Source: Comamonas antarctica (lineage in GTDB: Bacteria > Pseudomonadota > Gammaproteobacteria > Burkholderiales > Burkholderiaceae_C). From it: a stretch of DNA of 64,000 nucleotides. Shown one piece after another: positions 33,565 to 43,183 of this stretch (positions within the stretch are counted from its first letter, which is position 1; each line of letters starts with the position of its first letter). The translations under genes and the position numbers were made by a program. The DNA is taken from positions 386,001 to 450,000 of the forward strand of contig NZ_CP054840.1 of assembly GCF_013363755.1 (NCBI RefSeq), written 5' to 3'. The notes below the pieces were generated by a model, which saw only the letters and a list, made by a program, of their open reading frames with translations, was not told where the DNA came from and searched no databases.

Positions 33565-34506
33565 ATGCTGACATTCCAACAAATCATCCTGAAATTGCAG
33601 TCTTACTGGGACGCCCAGGGCTGCGCCCTGTTGCAGCCCTATGACATGGAAGTCGGCGCGGGCACCTCGCACACCGCCACCTTCCTGCGCGCGCTCGGCC
33701 CCGAGCCCTGGAAGGCCGCCTATGTCCAGCCCAGCCGCCGCCCCAAGGACGGACGCTACGGCGAGAACCCCAACCGCCTGCAGCACTACTACCAGTTCCA
33801 GGTCGTGCTCAAGCCCGCGCCCGACAACATCCTCGAGCTCTACCTGGGCTCGCTCGAAGCGCTGGGCTTCGACCTGAAGAAGAACGACATCCGCTTTGTC
33901 GAGGACGACTGGGAAAACCCGACGCTGGGCGCGTGGGGCCTGGGCTGGGAAGTCTGGCTCAACGGCATGGAAGTGACGCAATTCACCTATTTCCAGCAGG
34001 TCGGCGGCATCGACTGCAAGCCCGCGACCGGCGAGATCACCTACGGCCTGGAGCGCCTGGCGATGTACCTGCAGGGCGTGGACAACGTCTACAACCTGCA
34101 GTGGACCGACAACCTGACCTATGGCGACGTCTACCACCAGAACGAAGTCGAACAGTCGACCTACAACTTCGAGCACGCCGACGCCGACTTCCTGTTCACG
34201 GCGTTTGCCGCACATGAAAAGCAGGCCCAGCACCTGATCACGCAATCGCTGCCGCTGCCCGCCTATGAGCAGGTGCTCAAGGCCGCGCACAGCTTCAACC
34301 TGCTGGATGCGCGCGGCGCGATTTCGGTGACCGAGCGCGCGGCCTATATCGGCCGCATCCGCAATCTGGCGCGCACCGTCGCCAAGGCCTACCTCGACAG
34401 CCGCGCGCGCCTGGGCTTCCCGATGGCGCCCAAGCACTGGGCCGAGGAAGTGCTGGCCGACCTGGCCAAGGCCGAGCAAGCCGCCGCCGCCAAGAAGGCC
34501 GCCTGA
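33565..34506 (+). CDS. glyQ: Glycyl-tRNA synthetase alpha subunit
   Basis: Catalytic subunit of the bacterial alpha2beta2-type glycyl-tRNA synthetase. The 313-residue product begins [20 protein letters not shown] and contains the class II motifs [19 protein letters not shown] and [18 protein letters not shown], as well as [11 protein letters not shown]. The start is at the first conserved segment; the frame is open 83 codons further upstream without similarity. It is followed 23 nt later by glyS, so both subunits are made together. A TAAAAT -10-like element lies about 70 nt upstream. Confidence 0.98.
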   Translation: MLTFQQIILKLQSYWDAQGCALLQPYDMEVGAGTSHTATFLRALGPEPWKAAYVQPSRRPKDGRYGENPNRLQHYYQFQVVLKPAPDNILELYLGSLEALGFDLKKNDIRFVEDDWENPTLGAWGLGWEVWLNGMEVTQFTYFQQVGGIDCKPATGEITYGLERLAMYLQGVDNVYNLQWTDNLTYGDVYHQNEVEQSTYNFEHADADFLFTAFAAHEKQAQHLITQSLPLPAYEQVLKAAHSFNLLDARGAISVTERAAYIGRIRNLARTVAKAYLDSRARLGFPMAPKHWAEEVLADLAKAEQAAAAKKAA

Positions 34507-34529
34507 GGCGCCGCGACAGAGACAACACC

Positions 34530-36641
34530 ATGAACCACTCGAATCTTCTCGTTGAACTGTTCGTTGAAGAACTGCCCCCCAAGGTCCTGCAAAAGCTCGG
34601 CGATGCGTTTGCCGGCGTGCTGTTCGACCAGCTCGCGGCCCAGGGCCTGACCGGCCCCGGCTCGCGTGTCACCGCCTATGCCTCGCCGCGCCGCCTGGCC
34701 GCGCACATCACCGAGGTCGCGCCGCAGGCCGCCGACAAGGCCGTGTCGCAAAAGCTCATGCCTGCCAGCGTGGGCCTGACTGCCGACGGCCAGGCCACGC
34801 CCGCGCTGCTCAAGAAACTTGCCGCGCTGGGCGCCGACGCATCGGCGGTCGCAGGCCTCAAGCGCGTGCATGACGGCAAGGCCGAGGTGCTGTATTTCGA
34901 GAGCACGGCGCGCGGCGCCCCGCTGGCCGAAGGCCTGCAGAAGGCGCTCGATGAAGCCATCGCCAAGCTGCCCATCCCCAAGGTCATGCGCTACCAGCTG
35001 CAAGACGGCTGGACCAGCGTGCATTTCGTGCGCCCGGCCCACGGCCTGGTCGCGCTGCACGGCACGCAGGTGCTGATCGGCGTCAAGGCGCTCGGCCTCA
35101 CGGCCGGCGCCGCGACCCATGGCCACCGTTTCGAGGCGGCCGTCGATCCGGTGGTCATCGACAGCGCCGACAGCTATGCGCAGCAGCTGGCCGAGCAGGG
35201 CGCGGTGATCGCCAGCTTTGCCGAGCGCCGCGCCGAGATCGCGCGCCAGCTGGCGGCCGCGGCCGAGCGCGTGGGCGGCGGCGTGCGCGCCATCGAGGAC
35301 GAAGCGCTGCTGGACGAAGTCACGGCGCTGGTCGAGCGTCCGCATGTGCTGATCTGCGAATTCGAGAAGGAATTCCTCGGCGTGCCGCAGGAATGCCTGA
35401 TCCTGACCATGAAGGCCAACCAGAAGTACTTCCCGCTGCTCGACGCCGACGGCAAGCTGACGCACCAGTTCCTGGTGGTGAGCAACATCAGCCCGGCCGA
35501 TGCCAGCGCGGTGATCGGCGGCAACGAGCGCGTGGTGCGCCCGCGCCTGGCCGATGCCAAGTTCTTCTTCGACCAGGACCGCAAGAAGACGCTGGCCTCG
35601 CGCGTCGAGGGCCTGGGCAAGGTGGTCTACCACAACAAGCTCGGCACGCAGGGCGAGCGCGTCGAGCGCGTGCGCGCGATTGCCAAGTCGATTGCCCAGC
35701 AGCTCGGCGACAGCGCGCTGGCGCGCCAGGCCGACGTGGCCGCGCAGCTGGCCAAGACCGATCTCGTGACCGACATGGTCGGCGAGTTCCCGGAACTGCA
35801 GGGCACGATGGGCCGCTATTACGCGCTCAATGACGGACTGGATCCGGCCGTGGCCGATGCCATCGAGGACCACTACAAGCCGCGCTTCGCGGGCGATGAA
35901 CTGCCGCGCAACGATGTCGGCGTGGTCGTGGCGCTTGCCGACAAACTGGAGACGCTGGTTGGCATGTTCGGCATCGGCAACCTGCCCACGGGCGACCGCG
36001 ATCCGTTCGCGCTGCGCCGCCATGCGCTGGGCGTGATCCGCATGCTGGTCGAGAAGGACCTGCCGCTGGACCTCGAAACCCTGTTGGTGAGCGCCTTGCC
36101 GTCGTTTGGCGACAAGATTGCCGACGCCACGCCGGCGCTGGTCGATTTCATCTACGACCGCCTGGCCGGCAACCTGCGCGAGCAGGGCTTCAGCGCCCAG
36201 CAGGTCGATGCCGTGCTGGCACTGCGCCCGCAGCGCCTGGCCGACGTGCAAAAGCGCCTTGAAGCGGTGCGCGCGTTTGCCGCGCTGCCCGAGGCCCCGG
36301 CGCTGGCCGCGGCCAACAAACGCGTGGGCAATATCCTGAAGAAGGCCGAAACCGCCGTGCAGGCGCGCGTCGATGCCGGCCTGCTGCAGGAAACCGCCGA
36401 GAAGGACCTGTACCAGGCGCTGCAAAACGCCGTGCCGCGCGCCGATGCGCAGTTTGCCGAAGGCGACTACACGGCCAGCCTGCAGACCCTCGCGGTGCTG
36501 CGCGCGCCGGTCGATGCGTTCTTCGACCAGGTGATGGTCAATGCCGAGGACCCGGCGCTCAAGGCCAACCGCCTGGGCCTGCTGGCAACGCTGCATGAAG
36601 CCATGAACCGCGCGGCCGACCTGTCGCGCCTCGCGGCCTGA
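34530..36641 (+). CDS. glyS: Glycyl-tRNA synthetase beta subunit
   Basis: The 703-residue tRNA-binding subunit of glycyl-tRNA synthetase. It shows the family start (NLLVELFVEELPPK), the MKANQKYFPLLD and FFFDQDRK blocks, an HD-like region, and the C-terminal anticodon-binding segment ending in VMVNAEDPALKANRLGLLATLHEAMNRAADLSRL. It is directly downstream of glyQ. Confidence 0.98.
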   Translation: MNHSNLLVELFVEELPPKVLQKLGDAFAGVLFDQLAAQGLTGPGSRVTAYASPRRLAAHITEVAPQAADKAVSQKLMPASVGLTADGQATPALLKKLAALGADASAVAGLKRVHDGKAEVLYFESTARGAPLAEGLQKALDEAIAKLPIPKVMRYQLQDGWTSVHFVRPAHGLVALHGTQVLIGVKALGLTAGAATHGHRFEAAVDPVVIDSADSYAQQLAEQGAVIASFAERRAEIARQLAAAAERVGGGVRAIEDEALLDEVTALVERPHVLICEFEKEFLGVPQECLILTMKANQKYFPLLDADGKLTHQFLVVSNISPADASAVIGGNERVVRPRLADAKFFFDQDRKKTLASRVEGLGKVVYHNKLGTQGERVERVRAIAKSIAQQLGDSALARQADVAAQLAKTDLVTDMVGEFPELQGTMGRYYALNDGLDPAVADAIEDHYKPRFAGDELPRNDVGVVVALADKLETLVGMFGIGNLPTGDRDPFALRRHALGVIRMLVEKDLPLDLETLLVSALPSFGDKIADATPALVDFIYDRLAGNLREQGFSAQQVDAVLALRPQRLADVQKRLEAVRAFAALPEAPALAAANKRVGNILKKAETAVQARVDAGLLQETAEKDLYQALQNAVPRADAQFAEGDYTASLQTLAVLRAPVDAFFDQVMVNAEDPALKANRLGLLATLHEAMNRAADLSRLAA

Positions 36642-36663
36642 TTCTTCCTGCCGGCGGTGCAGC

Positions 36664-37239
36664 ATGAAGCTTGCGATTCTCGACCGTGACGGCACGCTGG
36701 GCGCGGCCGGCCAGCTGCCAGCGAACTGGGCCGCACTGCCCGGAGCGCTGGAGGCCGTTGCCGGACTGAACCGCGCGGGCTGGCATGTGGTGCTGGCCAC
36801 CAACCAGCCCGGGCTCGGCCTGGGCGAGATGGGCATGGTGGAACTCAATGCGTTGCAGGCCTCCATGCACCGCGCGCTGGCCGCGGTCGGCGCACGCATC
36901 GAGGCGGTGTTCTACTGCCCGCATGCGCCAGGCGAGGGCTGCGGCTGCCGCAAGCCCGCGCCCGGCCTGCTGCAGCAGATCGCCGAGCGCTATGGCGCCG
37001 AGCCGCACGAAACCTGGGTGATAGGCAGTTGCGCCGATCATCTGCAGGCCGGTGCCCATCTGGGCGCCCACCTGCACCTGGTCTGCGTGCAGACCGCGGC
37101 CGCGCTGCGGGCCGGCCAGCCCATGCCGGATGGATTTCCGCCCCACGTGCAGACGCATGCCAGCCTGGCCGAACTGGCCGCAGCGCTGCTGCCCGCCGAA
37201 CCGCTGCCGCCACCGGCCGCCCCCCCAGCGCCGGCTTGA
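36664..37239 (+). CDS. HAD phosphatase, GmhB-like, with altered motif IV
   Basis: A 191-residue HAD hydrolase of the histidinol/heptose-bisphosphate phosphatase type. Motif I is LDRDGTL (6-12) and motif II is ATNQ. A zinc loop CPHAPGEGCGCRKPAPG holds three cysteines and a histidine and supplies the motif III lysine. GmhB normally removes the C7 phosphate of heptose 1,7-bisphosphate in LPS core synthesis. Here motif IV reads VIGSCADHLQAG, where the family has a GDxxxD pair, so two metal-binding acids appear changed to Ser and His, with an Asp shifted by one. A Pro/Ala tail ends the protein. It follows glyS by 22 nt and precedes plsC. Activity is uncertain. Confidence 0.8.
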   Translation: MKLAILDRDGTLGAAGQLPANWAALPGALEAVAGLNRAGWHVVLATNQPGLGLGEMGMVELNALQASMHRALAAVGARIEAVFYCPHAPGEGCGCRKPAPGLLQQIAERYGAEPHETWVIGSCADHLQAGAHLGAHLHLVCVQTAAALRAGQPMPDGFPPHVQTHASLAELAAALLPAEPLPPPAAPPAPA

Positions 37240-37278
37240 AGGCCGCGCTGCCTTTTCATTGATGGAACCGATTTCGCC

Positions 37279-38019
37279 ATGCCACTGATCCGCTCCGTGA
37301 TTCACATGCTCTGGATGGCTGTGACCTGCATTCCCTATACGCTGGCCATCCTGGTGGTGCGTTTGTTCGGCGCTTCGCCGCGCACGCGCTACCGGATTGC
37401 GCGCGCCTGGCTCAAGCTCAGCGTCGACAGCGCCGGCTGGTTTGCGGGCGTGCACTACCGCGTGCAGGGCATGGAGCATCTGCCCACCGATCCCCTGCAG
37501 GGCGTGGTGCTGCTGGTCAAGCACCAGTCGACCTACGAGACCTTTCTGATGCCGGCCATCATGCCGCGGCCGCTGGCCTATGTGTTCAAGAAGGAACTGC
37601 TCAAGGTGCCGTTCTTCGGCTGGTCGATCGGCAGCCTCGACATGATCCATATCAACCGCGCCGACGGCTCGCGCGCCTTCCACAAGGTGGTCGAGCAGGG
37701 CAAGCGGCTGCTGGCCCAGGGCACCTGGGTGATCATGTTCCCCGAGGGCACGCGCGTGCCGCGCGGCGAGAAGGGCGACTACAAGTCGGGCGCGACGCGC
37801 CTGGCCATCATGGCCGGCGTGCCCGTGGTGCCGATTGCCGTGACCTCGGCGAAGTGCTGGCCGCGCAAGGCCTTCGTCAAGCGCCCCGGCGTGATGGACG
37901 TGAGCGTCGGACCGCAGATCCCGACCACGGGCCGCAAGCATGACGAGCTGATGCTCGAAGTCGAAGCCTGGATCGAGGGCGAGATGCATCGCCTCGATCC
38001 CGAGGCCTACGCGCGCTGA
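37279..38019 (+). CDS. plsC: 1-acyl-sn-glycerol-3-phosphate acyltransferase
   Basis: Acylates lysophosphatidic acid to phosphatidic acid at the inner membrane. The 246-residue protein has an N-terminal membrane helix (about 8-30). The catalytic block is KHQSTYETF, with H82 and E87 (HX4E, a variant of the usual HX4D seen in many betaproteobacteria). The substrate-binding motif FPEGTRVPRG and later VPIAVTSAKCW complete the set. The start at 37279 is 39 nt after the phosphatase gene, in the same direction. Confidence 0.93.
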   Translation: MPLIRSVIHMLWMAVTCIPYTLAILVVRLFGASPRTRYRIARAWLKLSVDSAGWFAGVHYRVQGMEHLPTDPLQGVVLLVKHQSTYETFLMPAIMPRPLAYVFKKELLKVPFFGWSIGSLDMIHINRADGSRAFHKVVEQGKRLLAQGTWVIMFPEGTRVPRGEKGDYKSGATRLAIMAGVPVVPIAVTSAKCWPRKAFVKRPGVMDVSVGPQIPTTGRKHDELMLEVEAWIEGEMHRLDPEAYAR

Positions 38020-38026
38020 GGACTCC

Positions 38027-38965
38027 ATGGCCGGCGTGCTGCAGCGTGCCTGGGACTGGTTGGCGCCGCCCGCAGTCCCGCTGGTCGACGGGCAACTGGT
38101 GAAGCGCCGGCGCGGGGCGCCGCCAGCAGTTGCGGCATCCGCTCCACCCGCCGCGCCCGCGGCCCCCGCGGCGCTGCTGCTTGAGCCACCTCCCATGCTG
38201 CGCGCGGCACCGCCGGCCTTCCAGCATCCCCAGGCCAACCAGCATGTGCAGCTCGCGGGTGTGGCTGTCGGCTACCGGCTCGAGCGCAGCCGCCGGCGCA
38301 GCATCGGCATGACCGTGCGCCCCGAGGGCCTGCAGGTGCGCGCGCCGCTGGCCACCAGCCTGGCCGCCGTGGAGCGCGTGCTGCAGGGCAAGGCCGACTG
38401 GATCGTGCGCAAGCTGGCCGAGCAGCAGGAGCGCGGCCGGCAGTTGCACAGCGCGCGCCTGCAGTGGACCGCGCAGGCCGAACTGCCGTATCTGGGCGCA
38501 ACGCTGGTGCTGGCATTGGGCGTTCCGCTGCCGGGGCGTGCCGCCGCGCAATTCCAGTCCGAAGGCGTGTTGCAGCTGGCGCTGGCCGCCGATGCACCCG
38601 CCGAACAGATCCGCCGCCGCGTGCATGCCTGGTGGCTGCAGGCGGCGCGCCAGCATTTCACGGCGCGGCTGGACCATTTCGCGCCGCAACTGGGCGTGCA
38701 GTGGCGCAGCCTGGGCCTGTCGAGCGCTCGCACGCGCTGGGGCAGTGCGCGCAGCGACGGCGCGATCCGGCTCAACTGGCGGCTGCTGCATTACGCGCCC
38801 GAGATCATCGATTACGTGGTGGTGCACGAACTGTCCCATCTGCGCCATATGGACCACAGCCCGCGCTTCTGGGCCACGGTGGGCAGCGTGCTGCCCGACT
38901 ACCGCGCGCTGCGCCAGCGGCTGCGCGACCAGCCGGCCCCGGCTTGGGCACAAGACGAGCTCTGA
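38027..38965 (+). CDS. YgjP-type (M48/SprT-like) metallopeptidase domain protein
   Basis: A 312-residue protein with a variable N-terminal third rich in Ala and Pro and a C-terminal zinc peptidase domain. The zinc motif is HELSH (267-271) with the third ligand H277 in HMDHSPRFW. The upstream strands RSRRRSIGMTVRPEGLQVRAP and RTRWGSARSDGAIRLNWRL are typical of this DUF45 family. Start 38027 is 7 nt after plsC, suggesting coupling. The substrate is unknown. Members in other bacteria are often next to plsC-like genes. Confidence 0.88.
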   Translation: MAGVLQRAWDWLAPPAVPLVDGQLVKRRRGAPPAVAASAPPAAPAAPAALLLEPPPMLRAAPPAFQHPQANQHVQLAGVAVGYRLERSRRRSIGMTVRPEGLQVRAPLATSLAAVERVLQGKADWIVRKLAEQQERGRQLHSARLQWTAQAELPYLGATLVLALGVPLPGRAAAQFQSEGVLQLALAADAPAEQIRRRVHAWWLQAARQHFTARLDHFAPQLGVQWRSLGLSSARTRWGSARSDGAIRLNWRLLHYAPEIIDYVVVHELSHLRHMDHSPRFWATVGSVLPDYRALRQRLRDQPAPAWAQDEL

Positions 38966-39017
38966 TGGCACAGGCCCTCGCTGGCGGGTTGGCCGCAGTT
39001 CTGCGAGACTGTGCGCC

Positions 39018-39458
39018 ATGACCGAACCAACGACTTCCGATTCCTCCCCCCATTCCGCAGTACGCCCGGCCCAGGGCTATGCCGGCGATCTTCCCGCGAC
39101 GCTGGCCTGGCAATGGGTACAGCAGGGCCAGGCGGTGCTGGTCGACGTGCGCACCGATGCCGAACGCGAATGGGTGGGGCGCGTGCCGGGTGCTGCAGCC
39201 GTGGCCTGGAAGCAGTGGCCGGGCATGGCGGCCAATGCCGATTTCGATGCGCAACTGCGCGCGGCCGTGCCCGAGGGCATGAAGGTGGTGCTGCTGTGCC
39301 GCAGCGGCGTGCGCTCGGTGGCCGCGGCGCAGCGCGCGGCGGCGCTGGGCCTGGAGGCCTACAACATTCTCGAAGGCTTCGAGGGCGACGCCGACGAGAA
39401 CGGCCAGCGCGGCCGCATCGGCGGCTGGCGCCTGGCGGGTCTGCCCTGGCGCCAATGA
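39018..39458 (+). CDS. Rhodanese-domain protein
   Basis: A 146-residue single-domain sulfurtransferase. The DVRTDAEREWVGRVPGA segment and the active-site loop LLCRSGVRS (C94) are the rhodanese hallmarks. The C-terminal EGFEGDADENGQRG segment before a final Trp/Gly helix is common in small bacterial rhodaneses. It starts 52 nt after the metallopeptidase gene. A symmetrical hairpin terminator follows its stop. Confidence 0.9.
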   Translation: MTEPTTSDSSPHSAVRPAQGYAGDLPATLAWQWVQQGQAVLVDVRTDAEREWVGRVPGAAAVAWKQWPGMAANADFDAQLRAAVPEGMKVVLLCRSGVRSVAAAQRAAALGLEAYNILEGFEGDADENGQRGRIGGWRLAGLPWRQ

Positions 39459-39471
39459 ATTCGGCGCCATG

Positions 39472-39501
39472 AAACAACGGGCTCTGAGGCCCGTTGTTTC
39501 C
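39472..39501. terminator. Bidirectional hairpin terminator between rhodanese and LysM genes
   Basis: Perfect 12-bp arms GAAACAACGGGC (39472-39483) and GCCCGTTGTTTC (39490-39501) enclose TCTGAG. It lies between two convergent genes, 14 nt after one stop and 13 nt before the other. T-rich ends are inside the arms on both strands, which fits a two-way terminator. Confidence 0.8.
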
Positions 39502-39513
39502 ATCGGCTGATGC

Positions 39514-40014
39514 TTATTGTGCCGGGATGCGCAGCTTCTGGCCGGGGTAGATCTTGTCCGGGTGCGTGAGCATCGGCTTGTTGGCTTCGAAGATCACCGG
39601 GTACTTGTTGGCGTCGCCATAGTACTTCTTGGCGATGGCCGACAGCGTGTCGCCGCGCACCACGTCGTGGTACTGGGCTTCGGGTTCGGGGTTGGTGACC
39701 TTCATTTGATTGTCCACCGACGTCACGCTGGCGACATTGCCGCAGCACAGCGTGATCTTTTCCTTGGCCGCCTGGGTGGGGGCGTCGCCGGTCACGGTGA
39801 CCTTGCCCTGCGCGCCGTCGAATGTCACCTTGACATTGCTCGCGCCCAGCTTCTGGGTGGCAATGTAGGCTTCGATGGCGCTAGCGGCCTTGATGTTCAG
39901 ATCTTCCTGCGACGCGCCCGGAGTGGGTGCCGCGCCGGGCGCGGTGGCGGCCTGCGCTTCCTTGCCGCCAAACAGCTTCTCGCCAGCTTCCTTGATGAAA
40001 TTGAAAAGGCCCAT
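39514..40014 (-). CDS. kbp: BON-LysM protein, Kbp type
   Basis: A 166-residue cytosolic protein with a BON domain (about 40-105) and a C-terminal LysM domain (about 113-164, YHDVVRGDTLSAIAKKYYG...IYPGQKLRIPAQ). This is the arrangement of E. coli Kbp/YgaU, a potassium-binding protein. The N-terminal GLFNFIKEAGEKLFG helix also matches. There is no signal peptide. It is a single gene between convergent rhodanese and divergent coaX. Confidence 0.9.
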   Translation of the reverse strand: MGLFNFIKEAGEKLFGGKEAQAATAPGAAPTPGASQEDLNIKAASAIEAYIATQKLGASNVKVTFDGAQGKVTVTGDAPTQAAKEKITLCCGNVASVTSVDNQMKVTNPEPEAQYHDVVRGDTLSAIAKKYYGDANKYPVIFEANKPMLTHPDKIYPGQKLRIPAQ

Positions 40015-40176
40015 GGGATGACTCCTGTGAAAAGCAAAGAGACTTCACTCTAGCCGTGGATGCCATGCTGCCGCGTCGGATAAGTGCCTGTCCATGCGCC
40101 CCATGCCCGCAGCGATATGTCGGCCGCAGTCGCCTGCAGCGCCCCGGTCGGCGCAAAACTCCGGATAATCCGCCGC

Positions 40177-40953
40177 ATGACATTTCTGGCCATCGACGTC
40201 GGCAACACCCGCCTCAAGTGGGCGATGTACGACGCGGCGCACCCTGGCGCCACCCTGCTGGCGCATGGCGCCGAGTTTCTCGAGCACATCGATCAACTGT
40301 CTGAAACCGGTTGGGCGGGCCTGCCCGCGCCCGATCGCATGCTCGGCTGCGTGGTGGCCGGCGACGCCGTCATGCGCCGGGTGCAGCAGCAGATCGAGCA
40401 GATGGCGCATTGGGATGTCGTGCCGCAATGGGTCGTGCCCTCGGCGGCCGAAGCCGGCGTCACCAATGGCTACGACCATCCCACGCGCCTGGGCGCCGAC
40501 CGCTGGGTGGCGATGATCGGGGCGCGCCACCAGGTGCTGCGCCAGGGCCGGGCGCGCCCGCTTGTCGTGGTCATGGTCGGCACCGCGGTGACGGTCGACG
40601 CGCTCGACGCCAGCGGCCACTTTCTCGGCGGTCTGATCCTGCCGGGCCACGGCATCATGCTGCGCGCGCTGGAAACCGGCACCGCCGGCCTCCACGTGCC
40701 GACCGGCGAGGTCACGCTGTTTCCCACCAACACCAGCGACGCGCTGACCAGTGGCGGCACCTATGCGATTGCCGGCGCCGTCGAGCGCATCTACCAGCAT
40801 CTGGCAGCGCGCTGCGGCGAGGCGCCGGCCTGCATCATGGCCGGTGGCGCGGGCTGGAAGATGGCGCCCAGCATGACGCGCCCGTTCGAGCTCATCGACA
40901 ACCTGATTTTCGACGGCCTGTTGGTGATTGCCGCGCAGCGCTGGAAGATTTAA
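40177..40953 (+). CDS. coaX: Type III pantothenate kinase
   Basis: Phosphorylates pantothenate in CoA biosynthesis. The 258-residue product has the phosphate-binding motif [12 protein letters not shown] (7-18), the [11 protein letters not shown] block, [10 protein letters not shown] and the [14 protein letters not shown] segment near the C-terminus. The start at 40177 is at the first conserved strand; the frame is open 31 codons further. In many relatives it follows birA, which is not present here; upstream is the divergent LysM gene. Confidence 0.95.
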   Translation: MTFLAIDVGNTRLKWAMYDAAHPGATLLAHGAEFLEHIDQLSETGWAGLPAPDRMLGCVVAGDAVMRRVQQQIEQMAHWDVVPQWVVPSAAEAGVTNGYDHPTRLGADRWVAMIGARHQVLRQGRARPLVVVMVGTAVTVDALDASGHFLGGLILPGHGIMLRALETGTAGLHVPTGEVTLFPTNTSDALTSGGTYAIAGAVERIYQHLAARCGEAPACIMAGGAGWKMAPSMTRPFELIDNLIFDGLLVIAAQRWKI

Positions 40954-41227
40954 GCAACTGTTTGCCTTTTCAGGTTACAGAAGTTGCAGATTTACGCGAA
41001 TAAGTTGGCGGCATTTCTTTGGGTAGGATGTAAGCAATTACTTTTCGTTTTGCCGGCATATCGTCTGGAAACCAGGGCCAATGGCTGGGCAAACGCACTC
41101 TGTGCCGGCGAGCGGGGTGCTTCATCGCGCTGCACACATTACCGTCCGTGACTACCCCTGTTTCTTCGAGACAGGAGTGGATGCGATAATTTCCCGCTTC
41201 GCCAACAGGCGCCTCTTTATTTTTCCC
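40954..41227 (+). promoter_or_regulatory. AT-rich leader of the rfb operon
   Basis: The 274 nt between coaX and rfbB are richer in A and T than the genes around them and must carry the rfb promoter. A stem-loop (CCTGTTT...GACAGG, 41157-41175) lies about 50 nt upstream of rfbB, followed by a GATAAT -10-like hexamer near 41187. No ops/JUMPstart element was found. No gene is seen here. Confidence 0.45.
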
Positions 41228-42289
41228 ATGATTCTCGTCACAGGCGGCGCAGGTTTTATCGGTGCCAATTTCGTACTCGACTGGCTTGCCACCAACGAAG
41301 AGCCCGTCGTCAACATCGACAAACTGACTTATGCCGGCAATCTGCATAATCTGGCGAGCCTGAAGGGCGACGCGCGGCATGTCTTCGTGCAAGGCGACAT
41401 CGGCGACAGCGCGCTGCTGTCGCGGCTGCTGCAGGAACACCGTCCGCGTGCGGTGGTGAATTTCGCCGCCGAAAGCCATGTCGATCGATCCATCCACGGC
41501 CCCGAGGATTTCATCCAGACCAATGTGGTCGGTACCTTCCGGCTGCTTGAGTCCGTGCGTGGCTACTGGAATGCGCTGCCCGACGCGGAAAAACAGGGCT
41601 TTCGTTTTCTGCATGTCTCCACCGACGAGGTCTACGGCTCGCTCGCTGCCGACGCGCCGGCGTTCACCGAAGACCATCTCTACGAGCCCAACAGCCCGTA
41701 TTCCGCGAGCAAGGCCGCCAGCGACCACCTGGTGCGCGCCTGGCACCACACCTACGGGCTGCCGGTGCTGACCACCAACTGCAGCAACAATTACGGCCCG
41801 CTGCACTTCCCGGAAAAGCTCATCCCGCTGATGATCGTCAACGCGCTGGCTGGCAAACCGCTGCCGATCTACGGCGACGGCATGCAGGTGCGCGACTGGC
41901 TTTACGTCAAGGACCATTGCAGCGCCATCCGCCGCGTGCTCGAGGGGGGACGCCTGGGCGAGACCTACAACGTCGGCGGCTGGAACGAGAAGCCCAATGT
42001 CGAGATCGTCAACACCGTCTGCGCCCTGCTCGACGAACTGCGTCCGCGTGCCGACGGCCAGAGCTATGCTGGCCAGATCACCTATGTCAAGGACCGGCCG
42101 GGCCATGACCGCCGCTATGCGATCGACGCGCGCAAGCTCGAGCGCGAGCTGGGCTGGAAGCCGGCCGAGACCTTCGAGTCGGGCATCCGCAAGACCGTGC
42201 AGTGGTACCTGGAGAATCCCGAATGGGTGGCGCAGGTGCAAAGCGGCGCCTACCGGGATTGGGTGCAGACCCAATACGCCAGCGCATGA
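41228..42289 (+). CDS. rfbB: dTDP-glucose 4,6-dehydratase
   Basis: First modifying step of dTDP-L-rhamnose synthesis. The 353-residue SDR enzyme has the NAD motif TGGAGFIG (5-12), [12 protein letters not shown], the STDEVYGSL catalytic block and [11 protein letters not shown], with CSNNYGP near the middle. The start at 41228 lacks a clear Shine-Dalgarno; the frame is open 49 codons upstream without similarity. The TGA stop overlaps the rfbD start as ATGA. It leads the operon rfbB-rfbD-rfbA-rfbC-GT2-wecA. Confidence 0.96.
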   Translation: MILVTGGAGFIGANFVLDWLATNEEPVVNIDKLTYAGNLHNLASLKGDARHVFVQGDIGDSALLSRLLQEHRPRAVVNFAAESHVDRSIHGPEDFIQTNVVGTFRLLESVRGYWNALPDAEKQGFRFLHVSTDEVYGSLAADAPAFTEDHLYEPNSPYSASKAASDHLVRAWHHTYGLPVLTTNCSNNYGPLHFPEKLIPLMIVNALAGKPLPIYGDGMQVRDWLYVKDHCSAIRRVLEGGRLGETYNVGGWNEKPNVEIVNTVCALLDELRPRADGQSYAGQITYVKDRPGHDRRYAIDARKLERELGWKPAETFESGIRKTVQWYLENPEWVAQVQSGAYRDWVQTQYASA

Positions 42290-43176
42290 AAATCGTTCTT
42301 CTGGGCCCCACCGGCCAGGTGGGCTGGGAACTGCAACGCAGCCTGGCCGTGCTGGGCGACGTCGTTCTCCTGGGCCGTCAGGGCACGCCGCACGCGGCCG
42401 ATTTCAGCGATCCGCAGGCCGTGGCGCGCAGCGTGCGTGCGCTGCGCCCCGATGTGATCGTCAACGCCGCCGCGCATACGGCGGTGGACAAGGCCGAGGC
42501 TGAGCCTGAACTGGCGCGCCTGCTCAATGCCGCGACGCCCGGTTTGCTGGCGCGCGAAGCCGCAGCCCTGGACGCGTTGCTGGTGCACTACAGCACCGAT
42601 TACGTATTCGATGGCAGCGGCAGCGCCGCGCGCAGCGAAGACGCCGAGACGGCGCCGCTGTCGGTCTATGGCCGCACCAAGCTCGAAGGCGAGCGCGCCA
42701 TTGCCGAGGCTGGCTGCAGGCATCTGATCTTTCGCACCAGTTGGGTCTATGCCGCCCGCGGCGGCAACTTCGCCAAGACCATGCTGCGCCTAGCGCAGGA
42801 GCGCGAGCGCCTTACCGTCATTGACGACCAATGGGGCGCGCCCACCGGGGCCGACCTGATTGCCGACGTCACCGCCCATGCCATCCGGCATGTGGCGCAT
42901 TCCCCGCAGGACCTGGGCCTGTACCACCTGGTGGCCTCGGGCGAGACCTGCTGGCACGCCTATGCGCAGTTCGTGATCGAGACCGCGCGCGCGTTGCGCC
43001 CCGAGCTGGCGCTGCGCGTCAGCGAGATCGCGCCCGTGCCCACCAGCGCTTTCCCGACCCCGGCCCGGCGGCCCTTGAATTCGCGCCTGGACACGACGCG
43101 GGTGCAGGACCGTTTCGGCCTGCACCTGCCCGACTGGCGCCAGGGAGTGGTCCGCATGCTCCAAGAAACTCTTTGA
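42286..43176 (+). CDS. rfbD: dTDP-4-dehydrorhamnose reductase
   Basis: Last step of dTDP-L-rhamnose synthesis. The 296-residue protein has the [10 protein letters not shown] nucleotide motif, [20 protein letters not shown] and YGRTKLEGE. It overlaps rfbB by ATGA and ends 7 nt before rfbA. Confidence 0.96.
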   Translation: MKIVLLGPTGQVGWELQRSLAVLGDVVLLGRQGTPHAADFSDPQAVARSVRALRPDVIVNAAAHTAVDKAEAEPELARLLNAATPGLLAREAAALDALLVHYSTDYVFDGSGSAARSEDAETAPLSVYGRTKLEGERAIAEAGCRHLIFRTSWVYAARGGNFAKTMLRLAQERERLTVIDDQWGAPTGADLIADVTAHAIRHVAHSPQDLGLYHLVASGETCWHAYAQFVIETARALRPELALRVSEIAPVPTSAFPTPARRPLNSRLDTTRVQDRFGLHLPDWRQGVVRMLQETL

Positions 43177-43183
43177 AGATCCC

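Noticed and set aside
40954..41227. ops/JUMPstart element before the rfb operon
   Set aside because: The conserved GGCGGTAG core was not found; only a weak stem-loop and a -10-like hexamer are present.
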